DNA of 64,000 bases from MR-S7 sp000400995. GTDB lineage: Bacteria > Pseudomonadota > Gammaproteobacteria > Burkholderiales > Burkholderiaceae_C. Location: NCBI RefSeq assembly GCF_045291395.1, contig NZ_CP152342.1:4340001-4404000 (forward strand). Reading direction: 5' to 3'. The notes under the pieces are model-generated. The model did not search any database, had not been told where the DNA came from, and saw nothing but the letters and a program-made list of their open reading frames with translations. The position numbers and the translations under genes are program-made. This document shows positions 7,892-15,152 of this stretch, piece by piece (position 1 is the first letter of the stretch; the number at the start of each line of letters is the position of its first letter).

Positions 7892-8788
7892 ATGCAATTC
7901 GATCTGAAGGACCTGCGGCTCTTCGTTTTGATAGCGCAAACCGGAAGCCTGACAAGGGCTGCGGAGCAATCGCACCTGTCCCTGGCGGCCACCAGCGCGC
8001 GCGCCAAGGCGCTGGAGGAGCAGGCGGGCATGCCTTTGCTGATACGAGAGGCTCGGGGGGTGCGCCTGTCGCCACCGGGCGAGGCCTTCCTGCACCACGC
8101 CCAGGCCATGCTGCAGCAGTCGCGCCAGCTCCAGGCCGACCTGCAGGAATACGGCGCCGGCCTGCGCGGCCACCTGCGCGTGTTCGCCAACACCACGGCG
8201 GTGACGGACTTCCTGCCCGACATCCTGTCGGCCTACCTGATCGCGCACCCGCACATCAGCGTGGACCTGCAGGAGCGCCCCAACGCGCGCATCGCCGACG
8301 ACATCCGCGAAGGCCGGGCCGACCTGGGCATCATCGCGGGCGAGGTGGACACGCACGGCCTCGCCAGCGTGCACTTCAGCACCGACCGGCTGGCGCTCGT
8401 CACGCCGCCCACGCCGGCCTGGCGCGCGCTGCGGGAGCTGCCCTTCGCCCAGGTGCTGCACGAGCGCTTCGTGGGCATGCACCGCAGCAGCACGCTGCAG
8501 GCCTTCCTGGACGGCGTGGCCCAGCAGCTGGGTGCCACGCTGAAGCTGCGCATCCAGCTCGCGAGCTTCGACGCCATGTGCCGCATGGTAGCGGCGGGCG
8601 TGGGCATCGCGGTGGTGCCCGAGAGCGGCGCGCAGCGCTACGCCGACAGCGCGCACGTGCACCAGATCCGCCTGCTGGACGCCTGGGCCGTGCGGCCGCG
8701 CTACATGCTGGTGCGCTCGCTGGACGGCCTGCCCGCGCACGTACAGGCCCTGATGGCGGCGGTGCAGGCGCACCACGCGCCAGGCTGA
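7892..8788 (+). CDS. LysR family transcriptional regulator
   Basis: 298 residues. The N-terminal winged helix-turn-helix spans about 1-60 (DLKDLRLFVLIAQTGSLTRA, then SLAATSARAKALEEQAGMPL), followed by a linker helix and a periplasmic-binding-like effector domain. It is transcribed divergently from the CoA-transferase/hydratase/lyase operon, the classical arrangement for a LysR activator of a catabolic operon. In Pseudomonas an itaconate-responsive LysR regulator (ItcR/RipR type) occupies the same relative position. Effector identity here is inference. Confidence 0.92.
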   Translation: MQFDLKDLRLFVLIAQTGSLTRAAEQSHLSLAATSARAKALEEQAGMPLLIREARGVRLSPPGEAFLHHAQAMLQQSRQLQADLQEYGAGLRGHLRVFANTTAVTDFLPDILSAYLIAHPHISVDLQERPNARIADDIREGRADLGIIAGEVDTHGLASVHFSTDRLALVTPPTPAWRALRELPFAQVLHERFVGMHRSSTLQAFLDGVAQQLGATLKLRIQLASFDAMCRMVAAGVGIAVVPESGAQRYADSAHVHQIRLLDAWAVRPRYMLVRSLDGLPAHVQALMAAVQAHHAPG

Positions 8789-8798
8789 AAAAGCCCGC

Positions 8799-9992
8799 CT
8801 ACCGGCGCACGAAGCGCGCCAGCCGCTCCACGCCGTCCAGCAGCTTGGCGCCGTCCGCCACCGCGTGGCACCAGCGCAGCCAGCCGTTGCCCTCGGGGCC
8901 GAAGGCGGAACCGGGGGCCAGGCCCAGGCCCACCTCACTCACCAGGCGCTTGGCCAGATCCAGCGAATCGTCATGGCCCTGCAGGCGGAAGAACACGTAC
9001 ATGGCGCCGCCCGCGTCGGGCACCTCCACGCCGGGCACGGCGCGCAGCGCATCGACCAGCAGCCGGCGGCTCTCCACCAGGCCCGCGCGCAGTTGCGCCA
9101 CGTGCGCCTCGCCCTGCGCCAGCGCCACGGCGGCCGCGCGCTGGATGGGCTCGAAGATGCAGGAGAAGTTGTATTCGATGACCTTGCCCAGGTCGGCCTC
9201 CAGCGTCTCGGGCACCACCATCCAGCCCACGCGCCAGCCGGTCATCCGCCAGGCCTTGGAGCAGCTGTTGACCGAGACGATGCGGTCGCCGCGCTCGTAG
9301 TGGCGCAGGAAGGATGGGGCGCTCGCCAGCGCCGGGTCGTACACCAGGCGCTCGTATACGTCGTCGCTCAGGATCCAGATGCCGTGCTGGCGGCAGCGCG
9401 CCAGGACGGCGGCCATGCCCTCCTCGTCGATGGTCCAGCCCGTGGGGTTGTTGGGCGAGTTCAGGACGAGCATGCGCGTGCCGGGCGTGAGCGCGTCCAT
9501 GAGCCGGTCGAGCTGAAGCGCCCAGCGCCCCTCGCGCACGGCGAGCGGCACGCGCACGACCTGCGCGCCCAGGATGCGCGGCATCTCCAGCAGGTTGGGC
9601 CACAGCGGCGTGACGGCCACCACGCGGTCGCCGGGCGACAGCAGCATCTGGTTGGCCAGCATCAGCCCCGCGTCGCCCGAGGCGACGGCACCGATGCGCG
9701 GCACCCCCACTTCGCGCCCATGCAGGCGCGCGAGGTACTGCGCGATGGCCTCGCGCAGATAGGGACGGCCCAGGTTCTGGGAATAGAAAGTCTCGCCCGC
9801 ATCCAGCGAGCGGGCCGCGGCGTCGCGGATGAACTGCGGCGTGGGCTGGTCGGACTCGCCGAACCAGAACGGCAGCACGTCCGCGCGGCCCATGCCGGTG
9901 TTGGCGACTTCGCGGATGAGGGAGCCGCCCAGGTCCTGGATGGCGGCGCGCGGCTGGGCGGGAAAGGAAGGGGCAGAAGGCATGGGCTGCAT
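8799..9992 (-). CDS. class I/II PLP-dependent aminotransferase
   Basis: 397 residues from the chosen ATG. Fold type I features include SDDVYERLVYD, with the Asp and Tyr that contact the PLP ring, and the Schiff-base Lys in SCSKAWRMTGWRVGW. The NSPNNPTG motif is the usual substrate-binding loop. Its length and motifs place it with aspartate / aromatic / unknown-specificity class I aminotransferases. Start choice is uncertain: ATGs at 9992 and 9983 both lack a strong ribosome site. It is convergent with the LysR gene and follows sdaA on the same strand. A long palindrome separates the two, so co-transcription is doubtful. Confidence 0.88.
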   Translation of the reverse strand: MQPMPSAPSFPAQPRAAIQDLGGSLIREVANTGMGRADVLPFWFGESDQPTPQFIRDAAARSLDAGETFYSQNLGRPYLREAIAQYLARLHGREVGVPRIGAVASGDAGLMLANQMLLSPGDRVVAVTPLWPNLLEMPRILGAQVVRVPLAVREGRWALQLDRLMDALTPGTRMLVLNSPNNPTGWTIDEEGMAAVLARCRQHGIWILSDDVYERLVYDPALASAPSFLRHYERGDRIVSVNSCSKAWRMTGWRVGWMVVPETLEADLGKVIEYNFSCIFEPIQRAAAVALAQGEAHVAQLRAGLVESRRLLVDALRAVPGVEVPDAGGAMYVFFRLQGHDDSLDLAKRLVSEVGLGLAPGSAFGPEGNGWLRWCHAVADGAKLLDGVERLARFVRR

Positions 9993-9999
9993 TGTGCTC

Positions 10000-10160
10000 A
10001 GAACGTGCGAGCGCACCCGGCGTGGCCGAGCAGCGCGCCAAAACGCGGCCCCTCTAGGCGCAAAGCGCAGCCATAGCGCGGGCTATGGCGAGCATTTGCA
10101 ACGCCGAGGGGACGTGTTTTGGCGTGATGAGCGGGCGTGGCGGATGCGTTCACACGTTCT
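10000..10160. repeat. 160-bp long inverted repeat (MITE-like palindrome)
   Basis: Left arm 10000-10077 and right arm 10083-10160 are imperfect reverse complements meeting at GCCATAGC / GCTATGGC with a short loop. Paired blocks include AGAACGTG with CACGTTCT-like ends, GCCAAAAC with GTTTTGGC, and CCCCTC with GAGGGG. The right arm abuts the sdaA stop codon and the left arm ends just before the aminotransferase start. The transcript could fold into one very long hairpin. It may be a terminator, a REP-like or MITE insertion, or both. Confidence 0.75.
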
Positions 10161-11548
10161 CAACATTCGACGATGTTCACGGCCAGCCCGCCGCGCGAGG
10201 TCTCCTTGTACTTGGTCATCATGTCCGCGCCCGTCTCGCGCATGGTCTTGATGACCTGGTCCAGGCTCACGTGGTGCGTGCCGTCGCCGTGCAGCGCCAT
10301 GCGCGCGGCGTTGATGGCCTTCACGGAGGCCAGCGCGTTGCGCTCGATGCAGGGGATCTGCACCAGGCCGCCCACGGGGTCGCAAGTGAGGCCCAGGTGG
10401 TGCTCCATGCCGATCTCGGCCGCGTTCTCCACCTGCGCGGGTGTGCCGCCCAGCACGGCGCACAGGCCCGCGGCGGCCATGGAGCAGGCCACGCCCACCT
10501 CGCCTTGGCAGCCGACCTCTGCGCCGGAGATGGAGGCGTTTTCCTTGTAGAGGATGCCGATGGCCCCGGCCGTGAGCAGGAAGTCGATCACGCCGGCCTC
10601 GCTGGCGCTGGGAACGAAGCGCCAGTAGTAGTGCAGCACCGCCGGCACGATGCCCGCCGCGCCGTTGGTGGGCGCGGTGACCACGCGCCCACCCGCGGCG
10701 TTCTCCTCGTTCACCGCCAGCGCGAACAGGTTCACCCAGTCGATGACCTGCAGCGGATCCTGCTCCACGCTTGGCGCCGCCTGCAGCGCCCGGTGCAGCG
10801 CGGGCGCGCGCCGGCGCACCTGGAAGCCGCCGGGCAGTACGCCGCCCACGGCGCAGCCGCGCGCCACGCAGTCCTGCATGGCGCGCCAGATGGCGAGCAG
10901 GCCGGTGTCGATGGCCGCGTCGTCGCGCCAGTGGCGCTCGTTGGTGCGCATGACCTGCGCGATGGAGCCGCCCTGCGCGCGCGCCTGGGCCAGCAGCTGC
11001 TCGCCGCTGTGGAACGGCAGGGGCAGCACCTCGGTGTCGGGCGCAATCTCGGCCTGGCGCTGCGCGTCGGCAGCGGCCTCCTCGCTGACGATGAAGCCGC
11101 CACCCACCGAGTAGTACACCTGGGCGTCCAGCAGCCCGCCCGCGGCGTCGAAGGCCTCGAAGCGCATGCCGTTGGCATGCAGCGGCAGCGTGACCTCCGC
11201 CACCAGCGGCAGGTCCGCCGCTTCGTCGAAGGCGATCTCCAGTCCGTCGGCCAGCGGCAGGCGGCGCCGGGCGCGGATGCGGGCGATCAGTGGCTCGATG
11301 GCATCGACGGGCACCGTGTCAGGCGCATGGCCGGCCAAGCCCAGCAGCACGGCGCGGTCGCTGGCGTGCCCCCGGCCGGTGGCGCCCAGCGAACCGTAGA
11401 GCGTGCTGCGCACGCGCGCCACGCGAGGCAGCACGCCCTCGCGCCCCAGCCGCTGCACGAACAGCCGCGCGGCCCGCATGGGGCCCACGGTGTGCGAACT
11501 GGACGGCCCGATGCCGATCTTGAACAAGTCGAAAACACTGACTGCCAT
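10160..11548 (-). CDS. sdaA: L-serine ammonia-lyase (iron-sulfur type)
   Basis: 462 residues, the usual single-chain length. The N-terminal beta domain opens with SVFDLFKIGIGPSSSHTVGP, which is diagnostic. The C-terminal catalytic domain carries the Cys residues of the oxygen-sensitive 4Fe-4S cluster (GCQGEVGVACSMAAAG, then LTCDPVGGLVQIPCIERNA). It converts L-serine to pyruvate and ammonia. The start at MAVSVFD is chosen over an ATG 13 codons upstream because the family begins there and AGGGG precedes it. Confidence 0.95.
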   Translation of the reverse strand: MAVSVFDLFKIGIGPSSSHTVGPMRAARLFVQRLGREGVLPRVARVRSTLYGSLGATGRGHASDRAVLLGLAGHAPDTVPVDAIEPLIARIRARRRLPLADGLEIAFDEAADLPLVAEVTLPLHANGMRFEAFDAAGGLLDAQVYYSVGGGFIVSEEAAADAQRQAEIAPDTEVLPLPFHSGEQLLAQARAQGGSIAQVMRTNERHWRDDAAIDTGLLAIWRAMQDCVARGCAVGGVLPGGFQVRRRAPALHRALQAAPSVEQDPLQVIDWVNLFALAVNEENAAGGRVVTAPTNGAAGIVPAVLHYYWRFVPSASEAGVIDFLLTAGAIGILYKENASISGAEVGCQGEVGVACSMAAAGLCAVLGGTPAQVENAAEIGMEHHLGLTCDPVGGLVQIPCIERNALASVKAINAARMALHGDGTHHVSLDQVIKTMRETGADMMTKYKETSRGGLAVNIVEC

Positions 11549-11769
11549 CGTGCAACCCCTTTTGCCATCCAGTCCGTTACAGCGCATCCGGCGGACTCAG
11601 AAATGCCCCCACCTCGGCCGCGTTCATATCCATCCGCAAAACTCTAGATTTGGCCAAGTTAGCGACAGATTGGAGTTTTCTGCCAGAAGGGGCAAGACGT
11701 ATTGCACTATCCGATACCTCTCCCTAGGATGGGCGTCGTCTGATCAGTCAACCGTCTAGAGCACATTCC
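11549..11769. promoter_or_regulatory. divergent gap at the left border of a lower-GC island; candidate promoter
   Basis: GC content falls here from the chromosomal level. A weak promoter-like pair, TTGCAC (11702-11707) and TAGGAT (11725-11730) with 17 bases between, sits before the LysE-family gene. No attI site or integrase fragment was recognised. Confidence 0.3.
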
Positions 11770-12396
11770 ATGCCCATCGAAATCTGGCTCGCCTTTGTCG
11801 TTGCATCTGCAGTTCTTCTCATCATTCCTGGCCCGACCATCCTCACAGTTATCAGCTATTCCATTGCCCATGGCCGTCGCGCCAATGTCCCTCTTGTTGC
11901 TGCCGTCGCACTGGGGGATTCAACCGCATTGGTGGTGTCGCTGCTCGGCCTCGGCGCGCTCCTGGCAACGTCGGCCTTCTGGTTCACGGTAGTCAAGTGG
12001 GCGGGTGGCCTGTATCTGCTCTATCTTGGCGTGAAGCTTTTACGGGCAGGCGTCTCATCCGCTGAGTTCACTGCACCAGCCACGCCGAAGTCTCGTTGGA
12101 GGCTATTTGCGAACACTTATCTTGTCACGGCGCTCAACCCGAAGGGCATCGTATTCTTCGTGGCGTTCCTGCCGCAATTCATCAATCCAAATGCCAACTT
12201 GACCCGCCAGCTTTGGATTCTCTCTGTCACGTTTGTGTTCATGGCTGCTATCAATGCGGGGCTCTATGCAGCGTTTGCCGCTTCTGCTCGCAAATTCTTG
12301 GCATCTCCTCTGGCGCAGCGGCGCTTCAACCTTGCCGGGGGGTCGCTTCTTTCAGTCGCGGGTGTATGGGCACTGCTAGTCAAACGTCCTGCATGA
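11770..12396 (+). CDS. LysE/RhtB family amino-acid exporter
   Basis: 208 residues with about six hydrophobic segments. The family signature is PGPTILTVISYSIAHGRRAN near 21-40, and NPKGIVFFVAFLPQF lies mid-protein. These inner-membrane proteins export amino acids such as homoserine, threonine or lysine. Base composition and codon use (TTT, ATT, TCT frequent) differ from the flanking 70 percent GC genes. A 60-bp attC-like site follows five bases after the stop, so the gene looks like an integron cassette. Confidence 0.9.
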   Translation: MPIEIWLAFVVASAVLLIIPGPTILTVISYSIAHGRRANVPLVAAVALGDSTALVVSLLGLGALLATSAFWFTVVKWAGGLYLLYLGVKLLRAGVSSAEFTAPATPKSRWRLFANTYLVTALNPKGIVFFVAFLPQFINPNANLTRQLWILSVTFVFMAAINAGLYAAFAASARKFLASPLAQRRFNLAGGSLLSVAGVWALLVKRPA

Positions 12397-12400
12397 ATAT

Positions 12401-12460
12401 GGCCAACAATTCATTCAAGCCGACGCTGCCTCGCGGCGCGGCTTAATTTCGGAGTTAAGA
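12401..12460 (+). repeat. attC-like recombination site 1 (aadA type)
   Basis: 60 bp from GGCCAAC (R'' position; consensus RYYYAAC) to GTTAAGA (R' position; consensus GTTRRRY), each with one mismatch. The interior AAGCCGACG ... CGGCGCGGCTT forms the imperfect stem typical of attC. From memory it closely resembles the attC of aadA resistance cassettes, including the CGCGGCGCGGCTTAA block and overall length. Confidence 0.7.
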
Positions 12461-12466
12461 AATTCC

Positions 12467-12904
12467 ATGACATCCAGCAGTGCAGCCGTTCATATTGACG
12501 CTTACTACAAGACGAATCAGCGTCACTTGGCTTGGAGCTTCTGGGCGAGCCTCACGGCTTTGATCATTGGTCTGGTTGTCCTTGTCGTAGGTGTAGGATT
12601 AGCGCTAGCCGGTTATGCATCAGCCATATCGGTCGCAACAACAGCAGGTGGGGTTCTTACTCAATTTATTGGTGCAGGTTTCTTTTTCCTGTACACCCGC
12701 AACTTGAAGCAATTGAATGTATTCTATGCAACGCTCGTCCAACGTGACGACATTGTGTTCGCGTACAACCTGACTAGCCTTATTCCTGAAAATTTGAAGG
12801 CGAGCGTTATTCACTCGATGATAAACACACTACTCGTTCGTAACGGTCCCTCCATCGAATTGTCGGGAGACCTTGTAAGGGCACTGAATGAAAAGCGCCC
12901 CTAG
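12467..12904 (+). CDS. two-TM protein resembling the TRADD-N-associated membrane domain
   Basis: 145 residues. A short soluble N-terminus ends in NQRHLAWSFWASL, then two membrane helices (about 24-48 and 52-76) joined by a short turn, then FFFLYTRNLKQLNVFYATL and a soluble C-terminal tail. This layout, and the helix-2 to NLKQLN transition, resemble the two-TM domain described next to TRADD-N domains in bacterial conflict systems. That family call is from pattern memory and is tentative. It lies six bases after attC site 1 and 31 bases before the lysozyme-inhibitor gene, so these two may share one cassette. Confidence 0.6.
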   Translation: MTSSSAAVHIDAYYKTNQRHLAWSFWASLTALIIGLVVLVVGVGLALAGYASAISVATTAGGVLTQFIGAGFFFLYTRNLKQLNVFYATLVQRDDIVFAYNLTSLIPENLKASVIHSMINTLLVRNGPSIELSGDLVRALNEKRP

Positions 12905-12935
12905 ATCTGAATTCCAACCACCTACAGGAAAGCGC

Positions 12936-13241
12936 ATGAAAACACTCTACTCTGCCTTTTTCTGCTCTTTTCTGGCTTCCGCATGTAGTTCAAGCCCGCC
13001 TGTTCAGACTGATCGTGATGTTGCCTTTTCCTGCGCCAATGGCGATAACATTTCAGTTCGCTTTTCACTCGTCAACGAAACGGCTGTCCTGACACGCAAT
13101 GACGGGAGCATTGAACTTCAACAGCAACCCAGCGGCTCTGGCTTCATGTACAGCAATAGCTCCAGCACAATTCGGGGCAAAGGTGATGAACTTACCGTGA
13201 CGATTGGCCGCATGCCGCCAATTCAATGCAAAGCCAAGTAG
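12936..13241 (+). CDS. MliC-family C-type lysozyme inhibitor-like lipoprotein
   Basis: 101 residues. The leader MKTLYSAFFCSFLASAC ends at Cys17 with a weak lipobox (Ala at -3). The mature part follows the MliC/PliC pattern: FSCANGDNISVRF, a central SGSGFMYS and a final IQC. The two Cys (about 33 and 98) could form the family disulfide. MliC proteins sit in the envelope and block C-type lysozyme. The start was placed at the ATG with AGGA upstream, not at an earlier in-frame ATG overlapping the preceding gene. Codon use is atypical for the region. Confidence 0.7.
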   Translation: MKTLYSAFFCSFLASACSSSPPVQTDRDVAFSCANGDNISVRFSLVNETAVLTRNDGSIELQQQPSGSGFMYSNSSSTIRGKGDELTVTIGRMPPIQCKAK

Positions 13242-13247
13242 GCCTAG

Positions 13248-13307
13248 ACCAGACAATTCATTCAAATCTACGCCGCTTCGCGGCGCGGCTTAACTTAGAC
13301 ATTAGCC
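13248..13307 (+). repeat. attC-like recombination site 2 (degenerate)
   Basis: 60 bp with the same central block as site 1 (ACGCCGCTTCGCGGCGCGGC). The outer left arm and both terminal boxes (ACCAGAC, ATTAGCC) have drifted from consensus. It starts seven bases after the MliC-like stop. It is probably a decayed attC. Confidence 0.6.
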
Positions 13308-13360
13308 CTTTCAATCCAATCAGCCACCTTTTTCCACAAGAGAATTTACCAAGAATGTTG

Positions 13361-13699
13361 ATGAGCAGTTTGCCATGCTGTCCGAAGTGCAATTCGGTCT
13401 ACACATATGAAGACGGCGGCCTGTACATTTGCCCGGAATGCGGCCACGAATGGAATACCGTTGCAGAAGAAGTTGTAGAAGGCCAGCGGGTGTGGAAAGA
13501 CGCCTTCGGCAATGAACTCCATAACGGAGATTCGGTGACCGTTATCAAGGACCTCAGGGTCAAGGGTTCATCTTCCGTTGTCAAAGTCGGAACGAAGGTC
13601 AAGAACATTCGCCTCATTGATGGCGACCACGACATCGACTGCAAGATCGAAGGGTTCGGGTCCATGCAATTGAAGTCCGAGTACATCAAGAAAGCCTGA
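13361..13699 (+). CDS. phnA: PhnA-like zinc-ribbon protein (YjdM family)
   Basis: 112 residues, close to the E. coli YjdM/PhnA length. Two CxxC knuckles (Cys7/Cys10 and Cys24/Cys27) form an N-terminal zinc ribbon. The conserved core VKDANG-like segment (WKDAFGNELHNGDSVTVIKD) is followed by VKGSSSVVKVGTKVKNIRL and IDCKIEGFG. Despite its name the family is not needed for C-P lyase and its role is unsettled. Two ATGs (13355 and 13361) are possible; the second matches the family start MSxLPxCPKC. It follows attC site 2. No recognisable attC follows its stop, so it is either the last cassette or native DNA at the island border. Confidence 0.9.
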   Translation: MSSLPCCPKCNSVYTYEDGGLYICPECGHEWNTVAEEVVEGQRVWKDAFGNELHNGDSVTVIKDLRVKGSSSVVKVGTKVKNIRLIDGDHDIDCKIEGFGSMQLKSEYIKKA

Positions 13700-13849
13700 C
13701 CGGGCCCAAACCCCTCATTCGGCGGGATATCTGGCAGCGCCCGCTTTTGCAGGCTACCCAGCACTTTCCAGGCGATCGCACCCCGCCTTCCAGGTGGGGC
13801 GCGACCTCCTTGCTTTCGGGCCTAAGCGCGAGGGGCCTTTTCCACCCCG

Positions 13850-14827
13850 TCAGAACGCGTGCGCCATCCCCACCCCGAACGCGGTGCGCGAGGGATGGTG
13901 CTCATAGCGCTGGTGGCCCAGGCTGGCGTAGACCGTGGTGCGCTTGGACAGCGCGTAGTCCGCGCCCAGCGAGGCAAAGTGGTGGGTGTCGTCGTTCAGG
14001 CGCTGGCGGCCGTAGCCTGCCTTGAGGGTGGTGGCGCCCAGCGCGTAGGTGGCGCCCAGGGTGGCGGCGCGGGCCTTGTCCGGCGTGTCGCCCGAGCGGC
14101 TGCGGTCGTAGGCGGCCATGAGCGCCAGCGCGCCGAAGCCGTACTTGCCGGCCAGGAACAGGTTGCGGTCGCCGCTGCCGTTGCGTTCGTGCGCGAGCAT
14201 GGCGGCCACGGGGCCCTGGTCGTAGTTGAGCGAGACGGAGCGCGCGCGCCCGTCGCGGCCCGGCGCGGCGGTGCGCTCGGGCGAGGCGCTCAGGTGCAGC
14301 GTGAAGCCGGCCAGCGTGGGCGAGTCGTAGAAGACGCCATTGGCCATGCGGCCGTATTCGGCGGTGCCGTTGTTGCTGGCGCGGTCGGTAGGCGCGAGGT
14401 AGTGCCAAAAGTGCCATGCGGGCGAGGCCACGCGGTTGAAGTTGGCCCAGGGGTCGAACTTCCAGTCCTGCGCCCACATGGCGCTCAGGGCACGGCCGGC
14501 GCGCAGGTGGCCCCAGCCGCCGCGCAGGCCCACGGTGGACTCGTCGTGCCAGAAGGGCTTGCGGCCGGCGTCTTCGGGCGCGCCGGTGTCGAGGTCGAAG
14601 CGGGTGCTCAGGCGGAAGGTGGCCTGCAGGCCGCCGCCCAGGTCTTCGTTGCCGGAGAGGGCAAGGTTGCTGCGCTGGATGGTTCCAAGCTTGCTGGTCT
14701 TGTCGAAGTCGCGGAACACGCCGGCATCGAGGTAGCCGCTGATCTGGACCGAGGATTGCGCCGCGGCAGGCAGGGCGGCGGCGAGGAGAGAGGCAAAACC
14801 GAGGGGCAAGCGATGGAACAGACGCAT
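13850..14827 (-). CDS. Gram-negative outer-membrane porin
   Basis: 325 residues. A signal peptide ends near LPAAAQS, and the mature chain starts SSVQISGYLDAGVFRDF, typical of Burkholderiales 16-strand porins. The chain ends in the canonical aromatic terminus (GMAHAF) needed for outer-membrane assembly. SNLALSGNEDLGGGLQATF is the strand/turn pattern of the Porin_4 family. It mediates diffusion of small hydrophilic solutes; specificity cannot be predicted. No neighbour suggests a dedicated substrate. Confidence 0.92.
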   Translation of the reverse strand: MRLFHRLPLGFASLLAAALPAAAQSSVQISGYLDAGVFRDFDKTSKLGTIQRSNLALSGNEDLGGGLQATFRLSTRFDLDTGAPEDAGRKPFWHDESTVGLRGGWGHLRAGRALSAMWAQDWKFDPWANFNRVASPAWHFWHYLAPTDRASNNGTAEYGRMANGVFYDSPTLAGFTLHLSASPERTAAPGRDGRARSVSLNYDQGPVAAMLAHERNGSGDRNLFLAGKYGFGALALMAAYDRSRSGDTPDKARAATLGATYALGATTLKAGYGRQRLNDDTHHFASLGADYALSKRTTVYASLGHQRYEHHPSRTAFGVGMAHAF

Positions 14828-15099
14828 CTGTGGGATTTCCTGAGAAGGGAAGGGATAAAAGACACTGGCCGCGCTGCGCGGCCGGCAAGGAAGGAGGGCG
14901 GGTGCCGCTCCGCGGGAGCAGCGGGGGCGCGGAGCGCCCCGGTGGGTGCACAGCGCGAGCGGATCGCGCGATTCCCCGAAGATGCCATCCGTTGCCAGCA
15001 GATGCCAGCAACATCCGTATTGTAGGAAGCCCAGCGGGCCTAATCCCCAAAAATGACTGGGGTATTACCCTGACTGCGGACGCTAGCACGCTACCAAAT
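14828..15099. other. gap between porin and norR, no gene seen
   Basis: Together with the adjoining repeat this gap exceeds 300 bases. It holds the porin leader region, GC-rich hairpin-prone sequence near 14900-14950 and the direct repeat GCCAGCA around 14994-15010. No convincing small gene or riboswitch was found. Confidence 0.5.
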
Positions 15100-15152
15100 C
15101 GGTAGCTGCCAGAGCTTGCTGCACAAGCGCTGGAACCCGATTTTGCTTGGAA
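15100..15152. repeat. dispersed palindromic repeat, copy 3
   Basis: GGTAGCTGCCAGAGCTTG, CACAAGCGCTGGAACCCGAT and a TTGCTTGGAA tail are visible. It ends exactly at the stop codon of norR. Confidence 0.8.

Noticed and set aside
10000..10160. Interpretation of the long palindrome as an attC site
   Set aside because: The arms are too long and nearly perfect, and no RYYYAAC / GTTRRRY boxes or aadA-type core are present.
13700..13849. Terminator or third attC after phnA
   Set aside because: Weak GC-rich pairings (for example CACCCC-type with GGGGCG near 13788-13802) lack a T tract, and no attC core is visible.
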